DNA from: Phycisphaerales bacterium
Lineage (GTDB): Bacteria; Planctomycetota; Phycisphaerae; Phycisphaerales; UBA1924
NCBI GenBank assembly: GCA_028279375.1
Contig: JANQNW010000003.1
Coordinates: forward strand, 330,535 to 394,534
Length of the DNA stretch: 64,000 nucleotides
Direction of reading: 5' to 3'
In this document: in pieces, positions 33,472 through 42,407 of the stretch
How the letters are laid out: each line of letters begins with the position of its first letter
How positions within the stretch are numbered: position 1 is the stretch's first letter
Position numbers and translations under genes: made by a program
Notes under the pieces: model-generated
What the model was told of the DNA's origin: nothing
Seen by the model: the letters and a program-made list of their open reading frames with translations, nothing else
Database searches by the model: none

Positions 33472-35070
33472 GTGAGCGCCGAGAAAGCCAAGGACATCGT
33501 TGAACAGGTCGACGTGGTCGAAGCGATCGCCGGCGAGGTCGCGGCGACGACGCCGTCCATCGACTGCGCCCCTGGCGAGTCTCAGGCGATTGCAGATGAT
33601 GGTGTGCTGCGCAAGGGCAAGCTCGCAGGGCTCTCGATGTGGGCGGCGATCTTCGTGCTGTCGTGGCCGATCCTCACCGAGGCGTTCATGCAGTCTCTGG
33701 TGGGCATTGTTGACACGATGCTTGCTGCCGAATTGAGCGAGGCTGCGACGGACGCCATCGGCGGCGCCGCATACATCACGTGGCTTCTCACGATCGTGGG
33801 TATGGCGGCCGGATTCGGCGCTACAGCGATCGTGAGCCGATCCGTCGGCAAAGGACGCATGGCGGTCGCCGACGCCGCAGTCGGCCAGACTGTCGTCCTT
33901 TCTCTCGCAGCGGGCGCCATCGTCGGCGTCGCGACGTTCATCGCGGCGCCCGAGATCTCGCGCATGCTTCAACTCAATGAGGAAGCAGCGCCACAGCTCG
34001 TGACGTACCTGCGCTTGTGCTCTCTCGGTGTCCCTGGGGTCACCCTCTTGACGGCCGGTTTCGCCTGTTGTCGCGGCGCCGGGGACTCCACCCGACCGCT
34101 CATCACGATGGCCATTGTGAACGTCGTGAATATCGCGGTCAGCTGGCTCCTCTCCGGTGTCGATATCGCCGTAGCCACGAAGAACGCCCAAGCGGAGATC
34201 GTCCGACGGGTTCTCATTGAGAACCCCAAGGTGTTCGAATTGGGGATCACCGGTATCGGAATCGGCACACTCTGCGCCTGGAATCTGGGCGCCGCGATTG
34301 TCATCTGGTTCCTCGTGAGAGGTTCGTCCGGAGTCAGGCTGAAGGCGCGTCGGCTTCGTCCTCACTGGCACACGATGATGCGCCTGATCCGCCTCGGCGT
34401 GCCGAACTTCGCTGACACGTTCGGCATGTGGTTCGGGAACTTCCTGACGCTGCTCTTCGTCGGCTGGCTTCGAGAGGACGGCTTGCTTGGCGCTCACATC
34501 GTCGGAATTCGCGTCGAGGCATTCAGCTTCATGCCGGGTTTCGCCATGGGCATGGCAGCGGCCACGCTCTGCGGCCAATACCTCGGCGCAGGGCGCGCTG
34601 ACCTTGCGCGGAAGGCGATCTGGCGCTGCTCCTTCGTTGCGGCGTCACTGATGGGTTTCGCAGGGCTCTTCTTTCTCTTCACGCCGGAGCCCATCGTCGG
34701 ACTCTTCACGCCTCAGGAGTCCCATCTTCGTTTGGCCCCACGGCTTCTGATGATCGCAGGCGCTGTGCAAATACCATTCGCCCTGATGATGGTGATGCGC
34801 ACCGCAATGCGCGGGGCGGGCGACGCCCGCATGTCACTGATTCTGACCTGGGTCTGCACTTACGCCATCCGTCTTCCACTGGCGTGGCTGCTCAGCGGGG
34901 CGCCCATCATCATGCCCCCGTGGCTCGGCGGCGCGGTCATCGCGAATCCTTCAGGGTCGGAGCTGGGACTGGTTGGACTCTGGCTGGGACTCTGCACGGA
35001 GGTCGTGATCCGGTTCCTGTTCTTCTACGCGCGCTTTCTTCATGGGGGCTGGGCGCGCGTCAAGGTCTGA
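33472..35070 (+). CDS. MATE-family efflux transporter
   Basis: A 532-residue protein with about twelve membrane helices in two related halves. Features of the family are SWPILTEAFMQSLVGIVDTM near the N-terminus, the GFACCRGAGDSTRPLITMAI segment in the first half and the second-half equivalent MRTAMRGAGDARMSLILTWV. The first about 50 residues are an unusual polar extension. Such proteins export organic cations or drugs by Na+ or H+ antiport; the substrate is unknown here. Start is GTG at 33472, reached through the hairpin described above. Confidence 0.9.
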   Translation: MSAEKAKDIVEQVDVVEAIAGEVAATTPSIDCAPGESQAIADDGVLRKGKLAGLSMWAAIFVLSWPILTEAFMQSLVGIVDTMLAAELSEAATDAIGGAAYITWLLTIVGMAAGFGATAIVSRSVGKGRMAVADAAVGQTVVLSLAAGAIVGVATFIAAPEISRMLQLNEEAAPQLVTYLRLCSLGVPGVTLLTAGFACCRGAGDSTRPLITMAIVNVVNIAVSWLLSGVDIAVATKNAQAEIVRRVLIENPKVFELGITGIGIGTLCAWNLGAAIVIWFLVRGSSGVRLKARRLRPHWHTMMRLIRLGVPNFADTFGMWFGNFLTLLFVGWLREDGLLGAHIVGIRVEAFSFMPGFAMGMAAATLCGQYLGAGRADLARKAIWRCSFVAASLMGFAGLFFLFTPEPIVGLFTPQESHLRLAPRLLMIAGAVQIPFALMMVMRTAMRGAGDARMSLILTWVCTYAIRLPLAWLLSGAPIIMPPWLGGAVIANPSGSELGLVGLWLGLCTEVVIRFLFFYARFLHGGWARVKV

Positions 35071-35094
35071 GTCGTCTTCGGGAGAGGGTGATCG

Positions 35095-35601
35095 ATGAGG
35101 ATTCGGCCTGCGACAGAGCGAGACATCCCGGCGATCTTCCAGATCTACAACGAGCAGGTGCTGCATGGGACGGCGACCTTCGACACGGTCCCGACGACTG
35201 ACGATGCGGACCAGCGCGCCTGGTTCGATGCGCACGGCGATGCCAGGTATCCGGTCATCGTTTGTGAGGAGGAAGGAAAGGTCATCGCATGGGCGAGTTC
35301 ATCCGCCTGGTCAGGTCGCTGCGGCTATGAGCGTGCTGCAGAGGTCTCTGAGTACGTCCACAAGGACCACCGGGGCCGGGGTATCGGCACGAAGCTCCTC
35401 ATCGAACTGATCGACCGCGCTCGAGAGTCCGGAGTCGCCGTATTGATCGCGCGTATCGAGGCCGGCGGCGAGGCGAGCCTCCACATGCATCGAGGTCTTG
35501 GCTTCCGCGATATCGGAGTGATGCGCCGAGTCGGTCTGAAATTCGGACGAATCCTCGACGTCGTCCTGCTTGACTTGCACTTGGATGAGGCGGATGCCTA
35601 G
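35095..35601 (+). CDS. GNAT-family N-acetyltransferase (phosphinothricin-acetyltransferase type)
   Basis: A 168-residue acetyl-CoA-dependent acetyltransferase. The opening MRIRPATERDIPAIFQIYNE and TATFDTVP resemble the PAT/YncA subgroup. The acetyl-CoA-binding loop is DHRGRGIGTKLL at about residues 82-93, and ASLHMHRGLGFRDIGVM is the typical C-terminal block. Its stop overlaps by 4 bases with the stop of the convergent gene on the other strand. Natural substrate unknown. Confidence 0.9.
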   Translation: MRIRPATERDIPAIFQIYNEQVLHGTATFDTVPTTDDADQRAWFDAHGDARYPVIVCEEEGKVIAWASSSAWSGRCGYERAAEVSEYVHKDHRGRGIGTKLLIELIDRARESGVAVLIARIEAGGEASLHMHRGLGFRDIGVMRRVGLKFGRILDVVLLDLHLDEADA

Positions 35602-36908
35602 TTCAGGTCGCGGCAGATCCAGCCTGCGTCCCGATCGAGTTCGACGCGTGTGAGCAGGTGCACGTGCAGCGGCGTGTCCAGGAGCCGCCGAACGCTGGGG
35701 GCGTCGTCAGTGAAGAGATGGCGATGAACACCCAGGGACGGGTCCATGCGAGCTTCAGCCGCGCTTGCCTGCTGAATGATCGCAGCGTGCGCGTCCGCCC
35801 ATTCTTCGACGATCGAAAGTGACTCCACCGCCATGGCGTCCGCCTGAGTCAACAGGTGAAGACGCCCTTCGTCATCGACGGCGAGCTCGATCGATTCGTC
35901 ATACGGGCATCGAGCGCAGATCGGCGAAAGCCCATTCAGGAACCTCGCAAGCGATCTGGAGGAGGGCGTCTCGACTTCAAGCGCCGGCGACCCGATTTCG
36001 AACTCCTCAACCGAGATGTCGAAGGAAGTCACATCATCGATCTGGTCAACCGGCTTGGCCGGCGGTTCGGGCGTTGTGTGAAGTTCGGACGGAGCGTCCT
36101 CTGGCCGCATTGAGAGTGCGCCGTTGAGAAGTTCAAGGAGTGACTCAATATCGAGCGGTTCTTCACTGCGGAAGACGCGTCGTGAGCGCGTCGTCTCGAT
36201 GCGCTCGATGATCGCGGCCTCACAGATTGGATAGGAGAGAAACGCGTTCGCCGCCCGACTCAGCTTCTCGAATGTCCTCTGAGCTCGATCCTCATCGGCC
36301 CCGACGATCGCGACCTTGAGCAGAGGGCCCTCGGCGTCAGCGGTGGCATCCTCCGGCTCGACGGGCTCGAATTCCGAGGCGAGCTTCTTGAGAATCGTAT
36401 ACGCATCGACGATCGCGGCCTCATCAGCGCTTGTGAGCACGGTCACTTCGTCAGCCTCATCCCACGATGTCGTGACCGGTTCGTTGACGACATCGGTGCG
36501 AAGAATGATGCGATCTGCTCGATGGGCGACGGCCCTGAACGCGTCGTCCACGCTACGGATCGCGACGTTCCAGTCTTCTTCGTCGTTCATCATGTCAACG
36601 CTGACGCGCCCATCAACGAGGCGAATCAGTGCGACGCGCTCAGAGCAGTTTCGAGCCTCCAGCGCGGCGTAGGTCGTCGCCCACGGCCCAGAGAGGACTG
36701 GAAGATGGCCAAGCACAAGTGTCTCAACGATGGGGCGCGCGACATCCGCGAACTCCTCCGGTGGCTTCGGTTCGCCCGAGATACGCAAATGCGGCCGAGT
36801 TGGACGGACCTGCCCGAGGAAAAGATCGGCGAGCGCGTCATAGGAATCCGGCGCTTCGCTCTGCGAGCGTCGAGCGCTGAAGAAATCTGAGTCAGATGTC
36901 ACTGTCAT
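35598..36908 (-). CDS. Pseudo-MinD/FlhG-like protein lacking a Walker A loop; partner of ParA-CBM48
   Basis: A 436-residue protein with no recognised catalytic motif. Its centre looks like a MinD/FlhG fold: VLTSADEAAIVDAYTILKKL (157-176) lines up with VVTTPEPTAIADAYALLKVV of FlhG in this window, followed by VAIVGADEDRAQRTFEKLSR and FLSYPICEAAIIERIE where FlhG has FLSAEPHLVGWIPVDP. Where Walker A is expected there is LPVLSGPWATTYAA (70-83), with no GK[S/T]. A C-terminal domain (about 320-436) has a CARC Cys pair and no recognised relatives. The frame is open upstream, but the ATG at 36908, 14 bases after the ParA stop, avoids overlapping that gene. Function unknown; a non-hydrolysing regulator of the ParA neighbour is inferred. 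Confidence 0.72.
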   Translation of the reverse strand: MTVTSDSDFFSARRSQSEAPDSYDALADLFLGQVRPTRPHLRISGEPKPPEEFADVARPIVETLVLGHLPVLSGPWATTYAALEARNCSERVALIRLVDGRVSVDMMNDEEDWNVAIRSVDDAFRAVAHRADRIILRTDVVNEPVTTSWDEADEVTVLTSADEAAIVDAYTILKKLASEFEPVEPEDATADAEGPLLKVAIVGADEDRAQRTFEKLSRAANAFLSYPICEAAIIERIETTRSRRVFRSEEPLDIESLLELLNGALSMRPEDAPSELHTTPEPPAKPVDQIDDVTSFDISVEEFEIGSPALEVETPSSRSLARFLNGLSPICARCPYDESIELAVDDEGRLHLLTQADAMAVESLSIVEEWADAHAAIIQQASAAEARMDPSLGVHRHLFTDDAPSVRRLLDTPLHVHLLTRVELDRDAGWICRDLN

Positions 36909-36922
36909 TGTTCGTCGCCGAC

Positions 36923-38311
36923 TCAGTCGGCGCCTTCGCGAGAGAGCGATTCGGTTCGCTTGCGAGTGACGACGACGACGCTGTTGCAATCGCCGTACGG
37001 GTTGGTCGTCCAGGTCTCGTTGTGAGGATCTGCGATCCACTGACCGTCCACGACGAAGCGGTACTCGCACCGACCGGGCGGGAGATCGACGCAGGTCTCA
37101 TGGGCCTGGGAGGCCTCATTGAATCGGAGCGGTGTCGCGTGCGCTGACCAGGCATTGAAGTCGCCGGCGAGGAAAACGCGCGAACCCGGCGACGCCGGAT
37201 GCGAAAAGACCATGCCGCGCGGCGTCTCACGCACGCCGCACATGCTCGCCAGGCGAGAGCGGATGCTCGGTTGCTTCGATGGGGGAGTCGGAGTCGGCTT
37301 CGGCTCAGCGATTGTCGCGGTCGGAGCGGCGTCCGCCGATTGGATCTTCTCTCCGCTGAGCTTCGACTGGAGGTGGGCGCTCTGGGCCAGCAACTTGCGA
37401 ACGCGAGACGCCAGATCGACGGCGCGAGCCTGGGCTTCCTCGAGCAAATCCACTTCGACCTGTTCATCCGAAGCCTCAGTCCGCTTCTCAGCCTGAACGC
37501 TGCCGCGTACGCCGGCGTCCTGTCTGCCGCGGCGCTTGCCGGGCATATTCTCGACGATGTGGACCGCCACATCGGCGTAGTCACGCGCTCCAGCGGCTGC
37601 CGCCTCATATTCGATGAGGGGCTGGCCAAATGTCGCCGCCTCGCGCAGTTTCGAGTCGAGTCGGATCACATGCGGAATCACACAACTCGGAAAGCTCTCG
37701 CGAAGGTCCTCCAGCAGATCCACAGCCAGGCGGCTGTCCGGATCATGCATCGTGGCCAGGATCCGATAGGGAGTCTTGCCGCCGAGGCGACGAGCGAGAG
37801 AACTGATTGTCTTGATCTGACGAGCGGCCCCACGCATGGCGAAGAACGAGGTCTCCACCGGAATGAGCGCTTCCGTCGCCGCTCGAAGGGCGTTGTATGT
37901 GAGCAGGCCGATCGCGGGCGGGCAGTCGACAAGGCAGAAGTCGTAGCGATCCTGCAGCGACGTCAGCGCCTGCGTCAGTCGTCGATCCCGATCTTCCGCC
38001 TCCGCGAGCCCGCCACGGGCGGCTTCGAGACCCGCGAGTTTCATCGAACTCGGGATCAGGTCGAGATTCCTGGAGATTCGCCAGAAGAGACGCCCCTCAT
38101 CGAGCTTCTTCCCATTGGCGAGCAGGAGATTGCGCGAGTCGAGATCGATCTTCTCTTCGGGAATGCCGAGACCGGCCGCGCAATGGGACTGCGGATCGAG
38201 ATCGACAAGAAGCGTGCGATGGCCCAGTTTGGCCAGCACGCCGGCGATGTTGATCGCCGAGGTCGTCTTACCACATCCGCCTTTTTGATTGATGATCGCG
38301 ATCGTGCGCAC
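36923..38311 (-). CDS. ParA-family ATPase fused to a C-terminal CBM48-like glycogen-binding domain
   Basis: Residues about 1-250 form a complete ParA/Soj ATPase: Walker A KGGCGKTT at 10-17, LLVDLDPQSHCAAGLGI, and FCLVDCPPAIGLLTYNALRA. A charged coiled-coil/linker region follows (about 255-355). Residues about 362-450 match the AMPK1-CBM/CBM48 pattern: VFLAGDFNAWS, PPGRCEYRFVVDGQWIADP and NPYGDCNSVVVV, with the conserved Trp residues. CBM48 domains usually bind alpha-glucans. ParA ATPases position DNA or protein complexes. A ParA fused to a glycogen-binding domain is unusual. Start is GTG at 38311. A second gene follows 14 bases after. Confidence 0.88.
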   Translation of the reverse strand: MRTIAIINQKGGCGKTTSAINIAGVLAKLGHRTLLVDLDPQSHCAAGLGIPEEKIDLDSRNLLLANGKKLDEGRLFWRISRNLDLIPSSMKLAGLEAARGGLAEAEDRDRRLTQALTSLQDRYDFCLVDCPPAIGLLTYNALRAATEALIPVETSFFAMRGAARQIKTISSLARRLGGKTPYRILATMHDPDSRLAVDLLEDLRESFPSCVIPHVIRLDSKLREAATFGQPLIEYEAAAAGARDYADVAVHIVENMPGKRRGRQDAGVRGSVQAEKRTEASDEQVEVDLLEEAQARAVDLASRVRKLLAQSAHLQSKLSGEKIQSADAAPTATIAEPKPTPTPPSKQPSIRSRLASMCGVRETPRGMVFSHPASPGSRVFLAGDFNAWSAHATPLRFNEASQAHETCVDLPPGRCEYRFVVDGQWIADPHNETWTTNPYGDCNSVVVVTRKRTESLSREGAD

Positions 38312-38501
38312 GCTTGAGCCTCATCCGTGAGGGGAAGAAACGATCCGTCCTGGAGCGTCAACCTCAGTCGGCGCAGAACCATGCACTTCGGTCCGGACCC
38401 GGGGCTTCGCCTGTGGTGATATCGGAGGATGGACCGAGAGCCCTTGAACATCGTCCGGACGCTGCGGGTGGCAAGGCACGATTCGAGCGTGGCGCCTTCG
38501 G

Positions 38502-39677
38502 TCAGGCGCGGATCGCCTCGAAGCCGGCCCGGATCAGGTGATCCGGGGGTCCATCGATGACGCGCACGCTCCGGGCGCCATCCGGAATCACAAGGCGAAG
38601 TCGTCCGCCTCGCGCTTTCTTGTCATGCCCCATGATTGCAATGAGCGTCTCAACCTGCGGCAGGCTGCCGACGCGAGTCGGAAGGCCGACCGATTCGAGG
38701 ATTCCACGAACGCGCCGGGCTTCCGATTCGTCCAGGAGCCCTGCGCTCTGTCCAGCGCCGCATGCCGCGACGAGCCCGAGGGCGACGGCCTCGCCATGGA
38801 GCAGCGGAGCGTGGGAAGGATCGCCATCGGGCGAGAGCGTCCGCACTGACTCGAGCGCGTGGCCGAACGTATGGCCCAGATTCAGGATCATGCGGCTCGC
38901 GCGTCCCTCGGCGTCGAGCTCCCGCTCGTCTGACGCGACAACCGCGCTCTTTACGCGCACGTTCCGCTCGACAAGTTCGGTCAGCGTCGCATCTTCGCCT
39001 GACTTCAGCGTGGCCGTTCGACTCTCGATCCAACCGAGGAGATCAGGCTGCTCGACATTCGCGGTTATCTGACCGTGCTTGACGCACTCGGCGAGGCCCG
39101 CGCGGAACTCGCGCTCGCTCAGCGACGCAAGGGTCCGCACGTCCGCCAGCACGAGCGAGGGCTGCCAGAAGCTCCCGACCAGATTCTTCTTGAGGCCGGA
39201 CGTCGTCACGAGATTGACGCCTGTCTTCCCTCCTACGCTGGCGTCGACCATCGAAAGGAGCGTCGTCGGACACTGAACAACAGGGGCCCCGCGCTTGTAC
39301 GTCGCGGCGACGAATCCGCCGACATCGCCGACGACGCCGCCTCCAAGCGCAATCACAGGCTCGTGGCGTTCGTGTCCGGTCGATCCGAGCTGACGAAGGA
39401 GTTCGTGTGCGGTCTCGAGCGACTTCGTCTCCTCGCTCGCGCTCACCGGCGCCTCGGCGACCTCGAGGCCCGCGTCCGCCAGCGCGCCGAGCGCGAGATC
39501 AACTGTAGACGACGGGAGCTCGTCGTCGATCACGACGAATGCGCGCGTGCGTCCGAACAGATCGGCGCACCGATCACCGAGCGTCGCGAGCTGTCCGGCG
39601 CCGATGACGACGTCGTATGCGCGATCACCGAGTGCGACCGGCACGACGCGAACATCACCTGGACCTGAAGGACTCAT
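38502..39677 (-). CDS. aroB: 3-dehydroquinate synthase AroB
   Basis: AroB makes 3-dehydroquinate in the shikimate pathway with NAD and a divalent metal. The NAD/metal-binding core is clear: EPVIALGGGVVGDVGGFVAA, TYKRGAPVVQCPTTLLSMVD, ASVGGKTGVN. The metal-ligand His region LNLGHTFGHALES is present. The length of 391 aa is a little longer than usual because of loop insertions. It lies downstream of guaA (45-base gap) and 190 bases upstream of the ParA-CBM48 start; that gap has no recognisable gene. Confidence 0.96.
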   Translation of the reverse strand: MSPSGPGDVRVVPVALGDRAYDVVIGAGQLATLGDRCADLFGRTRAFVVIDDELPSSTVDLALGALADAGLEVAEAPVSASEETKSLETAHELLRQLGSTGHERHEPVIALGGGVVGDVGGFVAATYKRGAPVVQCPTTLLSMVDASVGGKTGVNLVTTSGLKKNLVGSFWQPSLVLADVRTLASLSEREFRAGLAECVKHGQITANVEQPDLLGWIESRTATLKSGEDATLTELVERNVRVKSAVVASDERELDAEGRASRMILNLGHTFGHALESVRTLSPDGDPSHAPLLHGEAVALGLVAACGAGQSAGLLDESEARRVRGILESVGLPTRVGSLPQVETLIAIMGHDKKARGGRLRLVIPDGARSVRVIDGPPDHLIRAGFEAIRA

Positions 39678-39722
39678 CGAATGCCCATTGTATGACTGGC
39701 GTGCCAGAGATTCAGAGTGAGA

Positions 39723-41297
39723 TCATTCCCACTCGATCGTCGCCGGCGGCTTGCTCGAGATGTCATACACCACGCGATTGACGCCCCGCACTTCATTGAT
39801 GATGCGATTGGAGATCGTCGCGAGCACGTTAAAGGGAATACGGGCCCAGTCGGCGGTCATGAAGTCCTGCGTTTCGACCGCTCGTACGGCGACGACGCTC
39901 TCGTACGTTCTCCCATCACCCATGACGCCGACGGATTGAATCGGAAGGAGCACCGCGAAGACCTGACTCGTCGCTCGATGGAGATTGTTGGCGACGATCT
40001 CCTCCTGGAGAATCTCGTCGCACTCCCGAAGAAGCGTGAGGCGATCCCGCGTGACATCGCCCACAACGCGCACCGCCAGTCCCGGGCCTGGGAACGGATG
40101 GCGCCAGATGATTCGATCCGGGAGTCCAAGCACCTCGCCCAGTTTGCGAACTTCATCCTTGAAAAGGTCTCGGAGTGGCTCGACAAGTTCGAATCCAAGA
40201 TCGTCCGGAAGGCCACCGACGTTGTGGTGGAGCTTGATATTCGATGACTCGCCCGCGTGCCCATGGCCGGATTCGATCACATCCGGATACAGCGTGCCCT
40301 GCGCGAGGAATCGAACTTCCTCGAGGTCCTTTGCCGAGTCCTTGAAGACGTCGATGAATCGCCCGCCAATTCGTATGCGCTTCTCCTGCGGATCGGTGAC
40401 GCCTTCGAGATCGGACAGGAAATCATCCGTCGCGTCCACGACTCGAAGATCGACCTCGAAGTGGTCTCGGAACGTCGTCTCGACGAGTTCGCGCTCGTTC
40501 TTTCGAAGCAGACCGTTGTCGACGAAGACGCAGGTCAACTGATCGCCAATCGCCCGCGCAAGCAGCGCTGCGCACACAGATGAGTCAACGCCGCCGGAGA
40601 GCCCGCAGAGAACGCGAGAGCTGCCGATCTGCTCACGAACGCGCTCGATCTCCACCTCGAGGAAATCACGCATTCGCCAGGAGCCAGCGCACTTACAGAT
40701 CTCATAGAGGAAGTTCTGCAGCATGTTCACGCCGTGCGGCGTGTGCGTGACCTCAGGGTGAAACTGGACGCCAAAAAACGGCGCTGACCGATGCCGAACA
40801 ACGGCGTGGTCGCATGACTCCGTTGAGGCGAGCGTCTCGAAATCTCGATCGAGATCGAGCACCTGGTCGCCATGGCTCATCCAGACTGCCGTGCGCTCCG
40901 GAATCGCAGCAAGCAGATCCTCACGATTCACGATGTGAAGATTCGCCCGTCCGAACTCTCTCGCGCTGACGCGATCGATCTCACAGCCGAGGAGTCTGCA
41001 CCCGAGCTGCATTCCGTAGCACACGCCCAGCACCGGGATGCCGAGCTCGAAGATCCCCGGATCGCATGTCGGCGCCCCCTCGTCATAGACGCTCGCCGGA
41101 CCGCCGCTGAGGATGACGCCTTTCGGGTTGAGCGCTCTCAACTCATCCATCGAGACACTGGGTGACATGAGCAGTGAGAAGGCGCCGGCCTCGCGAACGC
41201 GCCGGCAGATCAGCTGCGCCGTCTGACCACCGAAGTCGAGGACGGGCACGACCTCGTCATGAGGAGGAATTGCATGTTCGGAAGCGTGGTTGCTCAT
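39723..41297 (-). CDS. guaA: GMP synthase (glutamine-hydrolysing) GuaA
   Basis: GuaA converts XMP to GMP using glutamine. The glutaminase domain shows [18 protein letters not shown], the Cys nucleophile at residue 93 ([10 protein letters not shown]) and the His/Glu in [14 protein letters not shown]. The ATP-pyrophosphatase domain has [17 protein letters not shown]. The dimerisation domain ends KPPATIEWE, the standard GuaA C-terminus. The DFGGQ in place of the usual DFGSQ is a minor oddity. A divergent + strand gene starts 98 bases upstream. Confidence 0.97.
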   Translation of the reverse strand: MSNHASEHAIPPHDEVVPVLDFGGQTAQLICRRVREAGAFSLLMSPSVSMDELRALNPKGVILSGGPASVYDEGAPTCDPGIFELGIPVLGVCYGMQLGCRLLGCEIDRVSAREFGRANLHIVNREDLLAAIPERTAVWMSHGDQVLDLDRDFETLASTESCDHAVVRHRSAPFFGVQFHPEVTHTPHGVNMLQNFLYEICKCAGSWRMRDFLEVEIERVREQIGSSRVLCGLSGGVDSSVCAALLARAIGDQLTCVFVDNGLLRKNERELVETTFRDHFEVDLRVVDATDDFLSDLEGVTDPQEKRIRIGGRFIDVFKDSAKDLEEVRFLAQGTLYPDVIESGHGHAGESSNIKLHHNVGGLPDDLGFELVEPLRDLFKDEVRKLGEVLGLPDRIIWRHPFPGPGLAVRVVGDVTRDRLTLLRECDEILQEEIVANNLHRATSQVFAVLLPIQSVGVMGDGRTYESVVAVRAVETQDFMTADWARIPFNVLATISNRIINEVRGVNRVVYDISSKPPATIEWE

Positions 41298-41395
41298 TCT
41301 GCGGGCCTGGTCGCCCTTTCATACGATGAGAGTGATGGGTCCGAATCAGCCCGAGGGGGCGATCAGGACGGGGAAGGGGCAAGAGAGTATCTCGC

Positions 41396-41821
41396 ATGAG
41401 CAATCCGGTCGAGACGACATCCAGCGGGGCGCCGCGACGGCGAACAGACAAGGCGAGAGGCCTTCTCGCGATGGGCATCCTCGGCGGCGCGGGGCTGGCG
41501 TCGGTCGTTGGCTGCGTTCCCTCGTCGCCGGCTTCGCTCGAGTCTGAGGACCCGCAGGCCCGGACGAGGGCGCTGGTCAAAGCCTCGCAGCAGAACGATC
41601 GGAGCGCTATTCCTGACCTTATCGGACTCCTCGCTTCCGATGATCCCGCGGAGCGTATGCTTGCCATCCGCTCCCTGGAGCGAATGACGGGGCAGACCCT
41701 GGGATACGATTTCGCCGCGGAGCAGTGGCGTCGCGACGAGGCCATCAGGAAGTGGGTTGCGTGGTGGAAAGACGAGGGGGGCGACGTGAGTCGAATCGCG
41801 GGTGAGACGGCCTCCGACTGA
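41396..41821 (+). CDS. Putative lipoprotein with HEAT-like repeat
   Basis: A 141-residue protein with a basic N-terminus, a hydrophobic segment and a lipobox-like SVVGC (Cys at residue 40). After it, SEDPQARTRALVKASQQNDR and SAIPDLIGLLASDDPAERML resemble two HEAT-type helices. The end (DEAIRKWVAWWKDEGGDV) is Trp-rich and is seen in other planctomycete secreted proteins. Function unknown; the HEAT repeat suggests a protein-binding role in the periplasm or outer membrane. It precedes the anti-sigma kinase gene but a shared function is not evident. Confidence 0.65.
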   Translation: MSNPVETTSSGAPRRRTDKARGLLAMGILGGAGLASVVGCVPSSPASLESEDPQARTRALVKASQQNDRSAIPDLIGLLASDDPAERMLAIRSLERMTGQTLGYDFAAEQWRRDEAIRKWVAWWKDEGGDVSRIAGETASD

Positions 41822-41909
41822 GAGATTTGGGCGGCAATGAGCCGATAGCGTCTGGTAGTGACGACTTCGGCCTCCCGGATACTGCGTGGGATCAGGTAAT
41901 CACGACGAG

Positions 41910-42377
41910 ATGAGCGGCGAGAACCATTCAGAGCCACATGTGAAGCTGCAGATCACGAGCCAGCCGCGCTATCTTTGTGGCGCTCGTGAGCTCATTCAGG
42001 CCATCGCCAAACGCATAGGCTTCGACGAGATGAGTTGCAGCCAGATCGCACTGGCCCTGGATGAGGCGTTGTGCAACGTCATGCGCCATGGCTATCAGGA
42101 GCGAACCGACGGGCTCATCTGGGTCGACATCTGGGCGACGGGCGACGAGGACGACGTGCCGGGGCTCACAATCGTCATCGAAGACGAGGGCGGTCAGGTC
42201 GATCCCGCTACGATCCGGAGCCGTGATCTCGATGAAGTGAGGCCGGGTGGCCTTGGTGTGCACATTATTCAACAGATCATGGACAGTGTGCGTTATGAGA
42301 AGCGTGAGGGTGGCCGCGGGATGCGCCTTATTCTCAACAAACGCCTCGTTCCGCAGGTCGAGGCGTCAGCCTCGTGA
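41910..42377 (+). CDS. Anti-sigma regulatory factor (RsbW/SpoIIAB-type HATPase)
   Basis: A small GHKL kinase that in known systems binds a sigma factor and phosphorylates an STAS antagonist. The N-box is LALDEALCNVMRHGY and the G1 box VIEDEGGQVDP; the G2 box is DEVRPGGLGVHIIQQIMDSV. All are intact. Length about 155 aa. An in-frame GTG at 41886 would add eight residues, but lacks a clear ribosome-binding site. The STAS gene follows 30 bases later, forming a switch pair; the target sigma factor is not in the immediate vicinity. Confidence 0.9.
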   Translation: MSGENHSEPHVKLQITSQPRYLCGARELIQAIAKRIGFDEMSCSQIALALDEALCNVMRHGYQERTDGLIWVDIWATGDEDDVPGLTIVIEDEGGQVDPATIRSRDLDEVRPGGLGVHIIQQIMDSVRYEKREGGRGMRLILNKRLVPQVEASAS

Positions 42378-42407
42378 TTGAAGTAGATTCTCTGGCGAAG
42401 GAACGGC

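Noticed and set aside
36909..37070. Extended N-terminus for the pseudo-MinD protein
   Set aside because: The extra 54 residues are Arg-rich, overlap the ParA-CBM48 coding end in another frame and look like shadow sequence; ATG 36908 is better.
35598..38311. ParAB-type chromosome or plasmid partition locus
   Set aside because: No ParB-like gene and no repeated parS-like site is seen; the ParA has a glycogen-binding domain and a different partner.
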